A stretch of 14,827 nt of DNA from Defluviitaleaceae bacterium (GCA_009783525.1 WRDG01000032.1:1-14827); one strand, 5' to 3'; shown: positions 1 through 8,008, numbered from the stretch's first letter. Numbers and translations: made by a program. The notes: generated by a model from the letters alone, not told the origin.

Positions 1-432
1 AACGATTGATTTGTCGTAAAAAAGCATGTGCGTTTCAAAACTTGAGGGGAAACCGTACTGCACGCCGCCGAAACGCCCAGCGGCGACGGACGGCGCAGTG
101 TTTTTATTTATTTCTGTAAAAAATTTTTCGTTTGCAATCGGGTGCAGATATCCGTGGTCGGCAAGCGCGCCCAGTTGGTCGTGAGGTATGCAAATTACAT
201 CGGCGAAATTTCCGCCTTCTATCTGTTCGCGCGTTTCGCTGTCTTCGCAAATCTCGACGATAATTTTTATGTCGGTCTTTTTTGCGTTTTTAAACGATTC
301 AACCATGACCGAAATCATTTCGTAGTCGAACTGCGAACACCAAACCACAAGCGGTTCTTTTTTATTGCCTGCGCATCCGACCAATAAAACAGCTAAAAAA
401 ATAATTATAGATGCCGTAATTTTTTTCTTCAT
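1..432 (-). CDS. extracellular solute-binding lipoprotein (MalE-like), N-terminal part, cut by window edge
   Basis: The minus-strand frame is open from an ATG at 432 to the window edge, giving 144 residues with no stop. It starts with a short Lys-rich stretch, a hydrophobic core and a lipobox LLVGC ending at Cys20, so the product should be a lipid-anchored surface protein. The mature part begins PLVVWCSQFD, and further on shows HDQLGALADHGYLHPI near residue 90 and a FGGVQYGFPSSFET segment near residue 125. These match the first lobe of family 1 (maltose/oligosaccharide) ABC transporter binding proteins, which deliver sugars to an inner-membrane permease. A GGAGG site lies 5 bases before the ATG, and the stop of the aldolase gene is only 15 bases upstream, so the gene is probably the fourth of the leftward operon. 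The substrate is not predictable. Permease genes would be expected beyond the left edge. Confidence 0.85.
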   Translation of the reverse strand, partial: MKKKITASIIIFLAVLLVGCAGNKKEPLVVWCSQFDYEMISVMVESFKNAKKTDIKIIVEICEDSETREQIEGGNFADVICIPHDQLGALADHGYLHPIANEKFFTEINKNTAPSVAAGRFGGVQYGFPSSFETHMLFYDKSIV

Positions 433-447
433 GATTGCCTCCGATAC

Positions 448-1296
448 TTAGACTTTATTTTTTGATCCGGATAAAACTATCTTTTTTTTCGCGAGCTCAA
501 ATACCGCTTCGCGGCCCTCGGATAAATATTTTTTCGTGTCGATTATCGATTCTGTTCCGCTTAGCGTAAGCCGAACGGCTTCGGTAAAAACCGCGCGCAA
601 TTCCGTTGCGAAATTTATTTTGCATATGCCGTTAGAGATGCAGTCGACGATAACATGATCGCTCAACCCCGTCGCGCCGTGCAGCACGAGCGGGACGCCG
701 ACACGCGAATTAATTTCCGCGAGCCGTTTTGTGTCAATAAACGGCTTTTGCTTATAAAATCCGTGAGCAGTACCGATGCCGACCGCCAGCGAATCTACGC
801 CGGTGAATTTTACGAAACGCTCCGCATCGTACGGATCAGTCAAACCGGTTTTTGCTTCGTTGGACAAGCCGTCTTCTTTTCCGCCCACGTATCCAATCTC
901 GGCCTCTATAGGCACGCCTGACGCCTGCGCGACAAGCGCCGCCTGAATTGTAAGGGCGGCGTTTTGATCGAACTGCAGACGGCTTCCGTCTATCATCACA
1001 GAGGTATAGCCTTCGCGCAGCGCACGGCAAATTAAAGGGAACCCGTCTCCGTGGTCGAGGTGCAGCGCCACGGGAACGCCTGTTTTTTTTGCCAGTGCGC
1101 TTACCATTGCGTATAAAACATGCAGCCCGCCGTATTGCGCCGTTGACGGCGTCGTTTGAATGATAACTGGCGCGCGCAGCGCATCGGCTGCTTGGACGAT
1201 TGCCTGAGCCATTTCCATATTTTCTGCGTTAAACGCGCATACCGCGTATTTGCCCGCTTGAGCCTTTAATAACATTTCTTTCGTTGTGGCAAGCAT
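448..1296 (-). CDS. class II ketose-bisphosphate aldolase (GatY/KbaY/FbaA family), copy 1
   Basis: This is a zinc-dependent class II aldolase, which cleaves a ketose 1,6-bisphosphate such as fructose- or tagatose-bisphosphate into dihydroxyacetone phosphate and glyceraldehyde 3-phosphate in the cytoplasm. The 282-residue length matches the family. Counting from ATG 1296, the catalytic Asp81 and zinc ligand His82 lie in HLDHGDGF, the other zinc ligands are His178 (GTAHGF) and His206 (VLHGATGLSD), and the substrate loop is IGYVGGKEDG (134-143). The KINFATELR segment near 226-234 also fits. I chose ATG 1296 because GAGAGG sits 4 bases before it; an in-frame TTG at 1308 is less likely. The upstream fusion gene ends 22 bases before the start, so the two are probably cotranscribed. 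Fructose versus tagatose specificity cannot be decided from the motifs. A second copy lies at 8763-9614. Confidence 0.93.
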   Translation of the reverse strand: MLATTKEMLLKAQAGKYAVCAFNAENMEMAQAIVQAADALRAPVIIQTTPSTAQYGGLHVLYAMVSALAKKTGVPVALHLDHGDGFPLICRALREGYTSVMIDGSRLQFDQNAALTIQAALVAQASGVPIEAEIGYVGGKEDGLSNEAKTGLTDPYDAERFVKFTGVDSLAVGIGTAHGFYKQKPFIDTKRLAEINSRVGVPLVLHGATGLSDHVIVDCISNGICKINFATELRAVFTEAVRLTLSGTESIIDTKKYLSEGREAVFELAKKKIVLSGSKNKV

Positions 1297-1318
1297 AGAG
1301 CCTCTCAAAAAATTTATT

Positions 1319-3184
1319 TCAGCGGTGGATAAACACGCCTTTTTTATTTGACGTAAAAATATTTATTTTTCCGTCGTTGTTTAAATCAACCGCCGTTATT
1401 TGCGTGCCGGCTCCCGAATCGCCGTCGACTAAATGGGGAATGAAACGCACGCCGTCTCTCTCCCTTATAATTTCTAGCCAGTAAATTTCGGCCGGGACTT
1501 CGGGCTCGGGGTCGCCGAATTCTCCGTGCGCCCAAAAGCGTTTGCCGACGATTATGTCGTTGATCCCATCGCCGTTTATGTCCGCAATTTCAAGCGAATG
1601 AAGCTGGCTGACACGCGGCATTGAGCTTAAATTTTCGGCCGTTGTTTTTTCGAAAGGGTCCGCCGGAAAAATTTCATGCTTTTGCCAATTTATTTTCCCG
1701 TCTTTATCTCGCGTTTGCTTGTGCCAAACCAGTCCGTAACCGTGGCAGTGCCAAACCGTCAAAATATCGTTCAAGCCGTCTCCGTCGATGTCGAACACAT
1801 ACATTTGCGCCGCGTTTTCCGAAAATTTTTGCGGATGGAAATTCCACGGATATTTTTCGCCTCCGGGATTTTCCCACCAACCCGACGGACCGATCAAATC
1901 GTTTGTTCCGTTGCCGGTAATGTCGCCATAGCCCGCGCCGCTCGCCAAATAAAAATGCATGTTTTCGGAAACCGGGAAAAATGTCCAGGCGCCGTACGGA
2001 TTCGCAGGGTCGTATGCGGCATAACCGTAATGTTCGGGCGAGCTGTAAATTAATTCGGGTCTGCCGTCTTTGTTTATGTCCCCCCAAACGGGAGCTTCGT
2101 TTGCAATATTGTCCAAAACAACATGCCGAATCCATTTTGATTCTTTTTGCGCGGGATTTTTATAAATTACGCCGCGCCAGCCGCTGCAACCGTCCGCGTC
2201 CTTTTCCCAGCCTTGAAAAACGTAAGTGCCGCCGGGGCCCGGATTTCTTTCTATGCAAAAAACGTCCGCAAATCCGTCGCCGTTAAAGTCATGTGCGAAA
2301 CATGGCTGTGTCGTTTTAGAATATGTATGCCTGTCAAATTTTTCTGCGGCAAAAATTTCGTGCCTCACAATAAAATCCGGTCCTTCGTACCAGTACGGAC
2401 CGACCGTTATGTCCGTAACGCCGTCGTTGTTAAAATCGCCAGCAGCCGCACATTCGGAAACAAAATCGTTTTCGATCTGCTGCTTGACAAACGGGGTCCC
2501 GCCCCTGCCTTTCCCGATGGGGCACGCTTTGACGCAAAGGCCGCATACTCCCCAGCCGGTCGGGTTGATTACGCCGCGGACCACGCTGCATAAATCTGTC
2601 CTAAATCCGTCTAAGCCGTTTGCTTCGCCGAAAAATTCCGTTTGATAAGCATGCACCGGACATATGTCCATGCAGCGCGTGCAATTTCCGCAGCGGTTTT
2701 CCATTTGCCTGCCGTTGAAAACCGGAAGAGGAGCGTCTGTAAGCACCGCGCCCAGCGCCACGTGGCAGCCGTTGGCCGGAGACACGAACAAACGGTTCTT
2801 GCCGACCCATCCGAGTCCGGCCAGAACCGCGATGCCTTTATAAAGCCCGGTCGCTTTTTTTATAGGCGGATGCGAAAGCAAATGGGCAGTAAATCCGGAT
2901 TCGTTGACGAGTGCGGCGATATTGCCGCAAATTTTTAATGCGAGGTCTATTTTTTCTGCGTAGTGCTTTGTTCTGTAGTCATTGTCTGTATGCGGAAGGT
3001 TCATGAGCATATCGACGTCTTCCAATACGCCGATGCTTATGCCCGTGGTAAGCGCCGCGGGTAAGTGACTGCATTCGTCAAACGAATCAGGCCATTTGCT
3101 GTATATTGGCGATATGTCGGCGAAACCGCAGTGGCATGCGCCCATTTCTTCGGCTATGCCGATTATTTTTTTATCAAGCGTCAT
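1319..3184 (-). CDS. fusion: QueG-like double [4Fe-4S] protein joined to a seven-unit VCBS/FG-GAP propeller
   Basis: The 621-residue product has two unrelated halves. Residues 1-230 resemble epoxyqueuosine-reductase-like iron-sulfur proteins: LAGLGWVGKNRLF (121-133), LGAVLTDAPL (144-153), then Cys165, 168, 171, 175 and Cys199, 214, 217, 221, enough for two [4Fe-4S] clusters. The Asp of the DxAP motif of true QueG is not present (the segment reads KKATGLYKG), so this is unlikely to be QueG itself. Residues from about 240 to the end carry seven DxNxDGxxD-type units (near 250, 299, 369, 421, 465, 535 and 600), typical of calcium-binding VCBS/FG-GAP propellers, which are normally secreted. There is no signal peptide at the start or at the join. 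The ATG overlaps the NHL gene's stop by 4 bases (ATGA), so it is translationally coupled. The fusion could be real, a deletion product or an assembly chimera. Confidence 0.82.
   Translation of the reverse strand: MTLDKKIIGIAEEMGACHCGFADISPIYSKWPDSFDECSHLPAALTTGISIGVLEDVDMLMNLPHTDNDYRTKHYAEKIDLALKICGNIAALVNESGFTAHLLSHPPIKKATGLYKGIAVLAGLGWVGKNRLFVSPANGCHVALGAVLTDAPLPVFNGRQMENRCGNCTRCMDICPVHAYQTEFFGEANGLDGFRTDLCSVVRGVINPTGWGVCGLCVKACPIGKGRGGTPFVKQQIENDFVSECAAAGDFNNDGVTDITVGPYWYEGPDFIVRHEIFAAEKFDRHTYSKTTQPCFAHDFNGDGFADVFCIERNPGPGGTYVFQGWEKDADGCSGWRGVIYKNPAQKESKWIRHVVLDNIANEAPVWGDINKDGRPELIYSSPEHYGYAAYDPANPYGAWTFFPVSENMHFYLASGAGYGDITGNGTNDLIGPSGWWENPGGEKYPWNFHPQKFSENAAQMYVFDIDGDGLNDILTVWHCHGYGLVWHKQTRDKDGKINWQKHEIFPADPFEKTTAENLSSMPRVSQLHSLEIADINGDGINDIIVGKRFWAHGEFGDPEPEVPAEIYWLEIIRERDGVRFIPHLVDGDSGAGTQITAVDLNNDGKINIFTSNKKGVFIHR
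2493..2505. other. GC-rich inverted repeat at the fusion joint
   Basis: GGGG-TCCCG-CCCC lies inside the fusion gene, encoding about residues 227-231, at the boundary between the iron-sulfur half and the propeller half. It is much more GC-rich than its surroundings. It could mark the scar of a recombination or insertion event, or it may simply be Gly/Arg/Pro codons. No other copy is apparent in the window. Confidence 0.3.
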
Positions 3185-4032
3185 TGCGCCGCATCCCCCG
3201 CTTGTTCGTATATTTTTATGCGCTGGTTCATTGTGTCTGCGACGAAAACTCTGTTTGATTCGTCAACCGCTATCCCGCACGGCAGCCAAAATTCTTTTTC
3301 GTTTCCGAAGACATCCAGCAGTAAACCGTCGCCGTTAAATTTTTGAACGCGGTTATTTAAAACGTCGGCAACGTAAATATTTCCGCGACGATCTACGGCG
3401 ATGCCCTGCGGGCAATTAAATTTGCCGGGGCTTGATCCGTATTCACCGAAACTTTTTATTAGTTCGCCGTTTTCGTTAAAAATACGCACGCAGCAATTAT
3501 ATGTGTCGGACAAATACACGCGGCATTTTTTATCCGCGGCGACTCCGATCGGTACGTTAAACCCCGAAACCTGCCAAATAAAAAAGCCGTCGGAATCAAA
3601 TTTTTGCAATCGGTTGCCTCCGACGACCCATGTATCGTTGTGCTGTACCGCCGGCCAGCTTGAACCTTCGGCTACGTATATGTAACCCTTGCCGTCCGAC
3701 GCGATACCGGTGGGGGTTGAAAACTGTCCTTCGGCCGCTCCGGTGCTTCCCCATGAATACAAAAAGCCTCCGCATTTTTTATAGACGCGGACTTCGTGCC
3801 TGTCACTTTTTACCGTGCAAAAAACATGACCCGCGTCCGTTAGCGCCACTCCCATAACTTTTCCGATCGCATGGCACCATTCGGACTCATACGCGCGGTT
3901 TGAACCGTGCGTAAATTTTTCGAGCCCGCCGTTGTATCCCGCGCAGCCCGCAAAAATATTTCCGTCCGAATCAACGGCGACGCACTTTGGATGCGCGAGC
4001 GTTGTATTGACGGAACCTGTCAAGCGTAACAT
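3181..4032 (-). CDS. NHL-repeat six-bladed propeller protein without signal peptide
   Basis: The 283-residue product is made almost entirely of NHL repeats. Six units of the form P-x-GIAVD-x-x-GNIYVAD are visible: PKCVAVDSDGNIF near residue 16, VMGVALTDAGHVF, PTGIASDGKGYIYVAE, PIGVAADKKCRVYLSD, PQGIAVDRRGNIYVAD and PCGIAVDESNRVFVAD near 250. This number fits a closed six-bladed beta-propeller. Such proteins bind ligands or partners, and some are enzymes; no catalytic signature is evident. The first repeat begins almost at the start codon and there is no signal peptide, so the protein is predicted to stay in the cytoplasm unless the N-terminus has been lost. ATG 4032 was chosen over TTG 4035; a GGGGGA site lies about 8 bases upstream. 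It is the first gene of the leftward operon and overlaps the next gene by 4 bases. Confidence 0.85.
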   Translation of the reverse strand: MLRLTGSVNTTLAHPKCVAVDSDGNIFAGCAGYNGGLEKFTHGSNRAYESEWCHAIGKVMGVALTDAGHVFCTVKSDRHEVRVYKKCGGFLYSWGSTGAAEGQFSTPTGIASDGKGYIYVAEGSSWPAVQHNDTWVVGGNRLQKFDSDGFFIWQVSGFNVPIGVAADKKCRVYLSDTYNCCVRIFNENGELIKSFGEYGSSPGKFNCPQGIAVDRRGNIYVADVLNNRVQKFNGDGLLLDVFGNEKEFWLPCGIAVDESNRVFVADTMNQRIKIYEQAGDAAQ

Positions 4033-4055
4033 CAAACCGTCCCCCGGCGAATTGC

Positions 4056-4083
4056 TTTATAAGCGTTAAATACGCGGTTGCAA
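4056..4083 (-). promoter_or_regulatory. candidate sigma70-type promoter for the leftward operon
   Basis: Read on the minus strand, TTGCAA (4083-4078) and TATAAA (4061-4056) are separated by 16 bases. Transcription would begin near 4049 and give a leader of about 17 bases that contains the GGGGGA ribosome site of the NHL gene. The -10 matches the consensus at 5 of 6 positions and the -35 at 4 of 6. Assigned by eye. Confidence 0.42.
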
Positions 4084-4106
4084 ATATTTATTCAATGTAT
4101 TACATT
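4078..4106 (+). promoter_or_regulatory. candidate promoter for the rightward URO-D operon
   Basis: On the plus strand TTGCAA (4078-4083) is followed after 17 bases by TACATT (4101-4106), 4 of 6 matches in each box. Because TTGCAA is its own reverse complement, the same hexamer can act as -35 for both divergent promoters. Start sites would be about 65 bases apart, so the two operons could be coordinated. The leader to ATG 4179 would be about 65 bases. Confidence 0.3.
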
Positions 4107-4114
4107 TTACTTTA

Positions 4115-4131
4115 TACAAAGTTTGTTTGTA
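4115..4131. promoter_or_regulatory. inverted repeat TACAAA-N5-TTTGTA, possible operator
   Basis: A perfect 6-base inverted repeat with a 5-base spacer lies just past the predicted rightward start site, where a bound dimeric repressor could block the URO-D operon. The region is AT-rich, so chance is possible. No regulator gene is encoded in the window. Confidence 0.3.
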
Positions 4132-4178
4132 AACATTGCGCAGAGAAAACCCAATGCGTCTGCGCAGCGGGAGCGGAT

Positions 4179-5252
4179 ATGATGTACGGAAAAAATAATT
4201 TTGAGCCGGACTACAAAAATATTTTAAGCGCCGCGTCAAATAAAAAATCAAAACGGCTGCCTCTGTACGAACACACGATATCGGACGGCACGATGGAAAA
4301 AATTACCGGCAAAAACTTCAGCGGTTTATTGTCGGGCAGCAAAGCGGACAAAAAAGAATATTTTTCCAATGCATGGGAATTTTATCGTCATATGGGTTAC
4401 GACTGCATGTCTTTCGAATGCTGCATTACGTCCGTGCTTCCGCACGGCGGGTGCCTGGGTTCGCACAGAGAATCGGTTATCCACTCATATGACGATTTTT
4501 TGCGTTATCCATGGGATGAAGTGTCAGACATATATTTTAACGCTTTCGCGGATATTTTTGACGCGTTAAGAGACACGATGCCGCCCGGCATGAAAGCGGT
4601 GGGAGGCGTAGGCAACGGCGTATTCGAATGTGTGCAGGATCTGCTCGGTTACATGAACATGTGTTTTATAAAAAGCGACATGCCTGAATTATACGAAGGC
4701 ATCTTTAAAAAAACGGGCGAGATGATTTTATCTATTTGGCAAAAATTTTTACCGCTGTACGGTGACATTTATTGCGTTTTGCGCGCGGGCGACGACCTGG
4801 GGTTTAAAAGCAGCACGCTTATATCTGCGGAGGACATAAAAAATCTTGTCGTGCCGGCCTATAAAAAAATAATCGAATCCGTACACGCGCAGGGGAAACC
4901 GTTTCTATTACATTCGTGCGGAAATATTTTCGACGTCATGCTTGACATGATCAACATAGCAAGAATTGACGCGAAACATTCAAACGAAGATCAAATCGCG
5001 CCGTTTACAGAATGGGTAAAGCGTTACGGAAACCGGATAGGTAATTTCGGCGGAATGGATACAGACGCAGTTTGCCGTCTTTCGTACGACGATATACGGG
5101 CCTATGTTAAAGATGTTCTCGACGAATGCATGGCGCTCGGAGGCAGCGGAATAGCTTTTTCGTCCGGCAATTCGATACCGGACTATGTTCCGGCAGATAA
5201 ATATATTGAAATGGTTTCTGCGGTACGCAGATACAGAGGGGAACAGATATGA
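4179..5252 (+). CDS. URO-D superfamily protein (uroporphyrinogen decarboxylase / MtaA-like)
   Basis: The 357-residue product belongs to the uroporphyrinogen decarboxylase superfamily, which contains heme-pathway HemE and the cobalamin- or coenzyme M-dependent methyltransferases of the MtaA type. Diagnostic segments are RAGDDLGFKSSTLIS (202-216), LLHSCGNIFDVM (244-254), NFGGMDTDAV (289-298) and SSGNSIPDYVP (328-338). HSCGN provides the His-x-Cys pair that binds zinc in MtaA-like members; the third Cys ligand is not obvious. The usual HemE N-terminal substrate motif is not seen, so a role in heme synthesis is unlikely. ATG 4179 (or 4182) was preferred over an in-frame ATG at 4095, because GGGAG lies 5 bases before it and the domain starts soon after. 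The stop overlaps the tldD start by 4 bases. Such genes often occur in sugar-degradation clusters with unknown function. Confidence 0.85.
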   Translation: MMYGKNNFEPDYKNILSAASNKKSKRLPLYEHTISDGTMEKITGKNFSGLLSGSKADKKEYFSNAWEFYRHMGYDCMSFECCITSVLPHGGCLGSHRESVIHSYDDFLRYPWDEVSDIYFNAFADIFDALRDTMPPGMKAVGGVGNGVFECVQDLLGYMNMCFIKSDMPELYEGIFKKTGEMILSIWQKFLPLYGDIYCVLRAGDDLGFKSSTLISAEDIKNLVVPAYKKIIESVHAQGKPFLLHSCGNIFDVMLDMINIARIDAKHSNEDQIAPFTEWVKRYGNRIGNFGGMDTDAVCRLSYDDIRAYVKDVLDECMALGGSGIAFSSGNSIPDYVPADKYIEMVSAVRRYRGEQI

Positions 5253-6694
5253 GCGACAGCATAAAGGACGCTTTCGATTATTGCATAAAACAGGGCGCGG
5301 AATATGCGGACATCAGATGCAAAGACATCCAAACCGAAGTGCTCGACATGGAGGACGGAATCGTATGCAACATTTCGTCTGAACGCAGCCGGGGATACGG
5401 CATCAGGGTTTTTATAGGAGGAGCGATGGGTTTTGCGGCGACCGCCGACGAAAAAAACTTAACAGACACGGCAAAAAAAGCGTGCGAAATTGCCGAAGCG
5501 GGTCGGTTGCTGACGTCGAACCCAATCAAACTCGCAAAAAAAGAGGCAGTATGGGGGACATACCGCACGCCGTACGAAATTGATCCGTTTACTGTGCCCG
5601 CCGAAGAAAAAATTAAACTGCTTGCGGAGTGCCACGCCATCATGCGTAAAACCGCTGATGTGGCAAAAACAATGTCAATCATGAACTTCCGCCGCGAGGA
5701 TGTAATTTTTGCCGACACGGACGGCTGCCGTATCAACCAATCTTTTTTGCAGTCGTCGGCCGCAATTTCCGCGAGAGCCGTTTCGGATAACGACATGCAG
5801 GTTCGCTCGTACGGGAACACGCTGCGGGCGGGATATGAAATGATAATTGATATGCAGTTGGAACAAAACGCCCGGCGAATTTCACGCGAAAGCGTCGAAT
5901 TAATTAACGCACAGCAATGCCCGTCGGGTTTTTTTGACTTGCTGCTTACGCCTACGCAATTGCAATTGCAAATACACGAAAGCGTGGGGCATCCGACGGA
6001 ACTCGACCGGATATTCGGCAGCGAGGCGGCGTTTGCGGGGACAAGTTTTATTACACCGGATAATCTGTTGAAAAAAGAACAGATAAAATACGGATCGGAA
6101 CATGTGACCATAATTGCGGACGCGACAGCAGATTGCGCCGGCGGACTCGGCACGTTCGGCTTTGACGACGAAGGCGTGCCCGCCGCAAAAACCGTTCTGG
6201 TAGACAAAGGGATGCTCGCGGGAGTTCAATCGTCAAGAGATAATTCCATAAAAATAAACCGATTGTCGGGCGGCATGGGGTTGTCGGACGGTTGGCAAAA
6301 TATGCCGATAGTCCGCATGACCAACATCAATTTAATGCCCGGCGACTTCGAACTGGAAAATTTAATCGGCGGCATCGAATACGGTTTTATGCTCGACGAA
6401 AACAAAAGCTGGAGCATCGACGACAAGCGCGTCAATTTTCAGTTTGCCTGCGAGATCGCATACGAAATAAAAGACGGCAATTTAACCGGAAAAATTTTTA
6501 AAGATCCTATTTATACAGGCAAGACGACAGAATTTTGGGGATCTTGCGACGGAATTTGCCACGCGGGATTGTGGCGAGTAGTAGGCGTGCCGAACTGCGG
6601 CAAAGGACAGCCGATGCAAATAATGCGCGTCGCGCACGGATCGGCGCCGTCGCGATTCCGTAAGGTGAAGGTGGGTGTTTCCGATGATAAATAA
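5249..6694 (+). CDS. tldD: metalloprotease TldD
   Basis: TldD is the catalytic subunit of the cytoplasmic TldD/TldE heterodimeric zinc protease, which degrades unfolded or short peptides and in some bacteria matures peptide natural products (microcin B17 in E. coli). The 481-residue length is normal. The active-site HExxxH is visible as HESVGH at residues 243-248, and Cys450 in VPNCGKGQP is placed like the third zinc ligand in E. coli TldD. The N-terminal segment SRGYGIRVFIGGAMGFA (47-63) and the GGLGTFGFDDEG segment near 298-309 are also family hallmarks. The ATG overlaps the URO-D stop (ATGA), implying coupled translation, and tldE follows with an 11-base overlap. No small precursor-peptide gene is evident nearby, so the substrate is unknown. 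Confidence 0.96.
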   Translation: MSDSIKDAFDYCIKQGAEYADIRCKDIQTEVLDMEDGIVCNISSERSRGYGIRVFIGGAMGFAATADEKNLTDTAKKACEIAEAGRLLTSNPIKLAKKEAVWGTYRTPYEIDPFTVPAEEKIKLLAECHAIMRKTADVAKTMSIMNFRREDVIFADTDGCRINQSFLQSSAAISARAVSDNDMQVRSYGNTLRAGYEMIIDMQLEQNARRISRESVELINAQQCPSGFFDLLLTPTQLQLQIHESVGHPTELDRIFGSEAAFAGTSFITPDNLLKKEQIKYGSEHVTIIADATADCAGGLGTFGFDDEGVPAAKTVLVDKGMLAGVQSSRDNSIKINRLSGGMGLSDGWQNMPIVRMTNINLMPGDFELENLIGGIEYGFMLDENKSWSIDDKRVNFQFACEIAYEIKDGNLTGKIFKDPIYTGKTTEFWGSCDGICHAGLWRVVGVPNCGKGQPMQIMRVAHGSAPSRFRKVKVGVSDDK

Positions 6695-8006
6695 AAACCG
6701 CGCGGGAGATATTATAAAAAAACTTTTATCGTTTGTTCCGTACGAAGCGGATGTGAATATCGACGGCGGCGAAAACTCCGTCACACGATTTGCCGGCTCC
6801 GAAATAAGCCAAAACATTTCGACGGAAGACGCGGTGGTTACGCTTACTGTATACGACGGATTAAAACAAGCTTCATGCTCGACCAACGTGACAAGCGGCG
6901 ACGGCCTAAAAAAAATTTCGGACGATGTATCGGCAATGCTGGCTTCTTCTTCAGACGGCGAGTTTGAATACGAACCCGGCTGCAACGGCGAAGTAAACGA
7001 AAACAAAAAAGACTGCGAACTCAATGAAACATTCGGAATAAAAAACCGTGCGGAAATAATATCAAGGCAAATAAAAAAATTATCATCCGAATATTTCGCG
7101 TCGGGCGCGCTTTCGTTAAATAAGCGTTTTGTTTCGTTCGGTAACAAGCGCGGCGCGTTCCGGTATTCCGAGTTCGACGAAGTAAGATACAACACGGTAA
7201 TCACGCATATAAACGGCGAATCCGGCGGCGGCGGATGCATAGGATACAACGCGTGCCCGCCCGATACGGACGCGGCCTTCGACGAGGCGTATACCCGGGC
7301 AAAAATGGCGCGGGATCCCGTTTCGATCGAACCGGGCCAGTATACGGTTATATTGTCGCCTGCGGCTGCCGCAGACCTATTGACTTACATTGTCATGCCC
7401 ATCTGCGCAAAATGGCTTACGGACGGCGACAGCTACGCCGCGGGGCAGCTCGGCAAACAGTTTTTCGGCCGCGGCATTACGCTCTGCGACGATGCCGCAA
7501 ATAATTTGACAAGGCCGCTTTTTTTCGATTACGAAGGCAGCCCGCGAAAAACATTGAAACTTATAGAAAAAGGAGTAATAGAAAATTATCTGCACGACAC
7601 TAAAACTGCGCGGCGAATGAAAACGGGCACGACAGGACACGCCGTAACCCACGCCGGCGACGGCGGCTATGCGATGAATATCGTAATGCAACCCGGCAGC
7701 ACGACTATTGAAGATATGATTGGATCGACCGAGCGCGGCCTTTACATATCGGAGCTGCATTACACAAATTACGTGAATCCGCGCGCGCTGTTGGTCACGG
7801 GGCTTACGCGCAACGGCACGTTTTTGATTAAAGACGGAAAACTTTGCGAAGCGGTCACAAACATGCGTTTTACGCAAAATCTTAAAGACGCGTTTAACAA
7901 CGTGACCGCGGCGGAAAGCAAGACGACGCCCGCGGACACGTATTATTCCGCGACGATTGCGCCCTCGCTTCGCATCGAAGGTTTTTGCTTCACGGGCAAA
8001 TCGTAA
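6684..8006 (+). CDS. tldE: TldE/PmbA, non-catalytic partner of TldD
   Basis: The 440-residue product is the TldE (PmbA) partner of TldD, with which it forms the protease chamber. It has the same fold but no HExxxH, as expected. Recognisable segments are the N-terminal SVTRFAGSEISQN, VTLTVYDGLKQASCSTN, the middle YTVILSPAAAADLL and the C-terminal SELHYTNYVNPRALLVTGLTRNGTF, interrupted only by normal family variation. The start could be ATG 6684 or the in-frame GTG 6675; I chose ATG because AAGGTGG is positioned for it. The gene begins inside the end of tldD and ends 2 bases before the DUF554 gene, so it is part of the same transcript. Confidence 0.94.
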   Translation: MINKNRAGDIIKKLLSFVPYEADVNIDGGENSVTRFAGSEISQNISTEDAVVTLTVYDGLKQASCSTNVTSGDGLKKISDDVSAMLASSSDGEFEYEPGCNGEVNENKKDCELNETFGIKNRAEIISRQIKKLSSEYFASGALSLNKRFVSFGNKRGAFRYSEFDEVRYNTVITHINGESGGGGCIGYNACPPDTDAAFDEAYTRAKMARDPVSIEPGQYTVILSPAAAADLLTYIVMPICAKWLTDGDSYAAGQLGKQFFGRGITLCDDAANNLTRPLFFDYEGSPRKTLKLIEKGVIENYLHDTKTARRMKTGTTGHAVTHAGDGGYAMNIVMQPGSTTIEDMIGSTERGLYISELHYTNYVNPRALLVTGLTRNGTFLIKDGKLCEAVTNMRFTQNLKDAFNNVTAAESKTTPADTYYSATIAPSLRIEGFCFTGKS

Positions 8007-8008
8007 TT

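Noticed and set aside
142..387. An 81-residue plus-strand open frame near the left end
   Set aside because: It is antisense to the solute-binding lipoprotein, which has a lipobox, a ribosome site and family motifs.
4095..4178. An upstream ATG that would extend the URO-D protein by 28 residues
   Set aside because: The added residues contain no family sequence, the codon overlaps the predicted promoter, and ATG 4179 has a GGGAG site.
5278..6207. A 309-residue open frame on the minus strand opposite tldD
   Set aside because: It lies wholly inside tldD, is rich in Ser and Ala as expected from the complement of the coding frame, and has no recognisable domain.
6482..7249. A 255-residue open frame on the minus strand opposite tldE
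   Set aside because: It is the antisense of the tldD end and tldE, whose family motifs on the plus strand are clear; no domain or ribosome site supports it.
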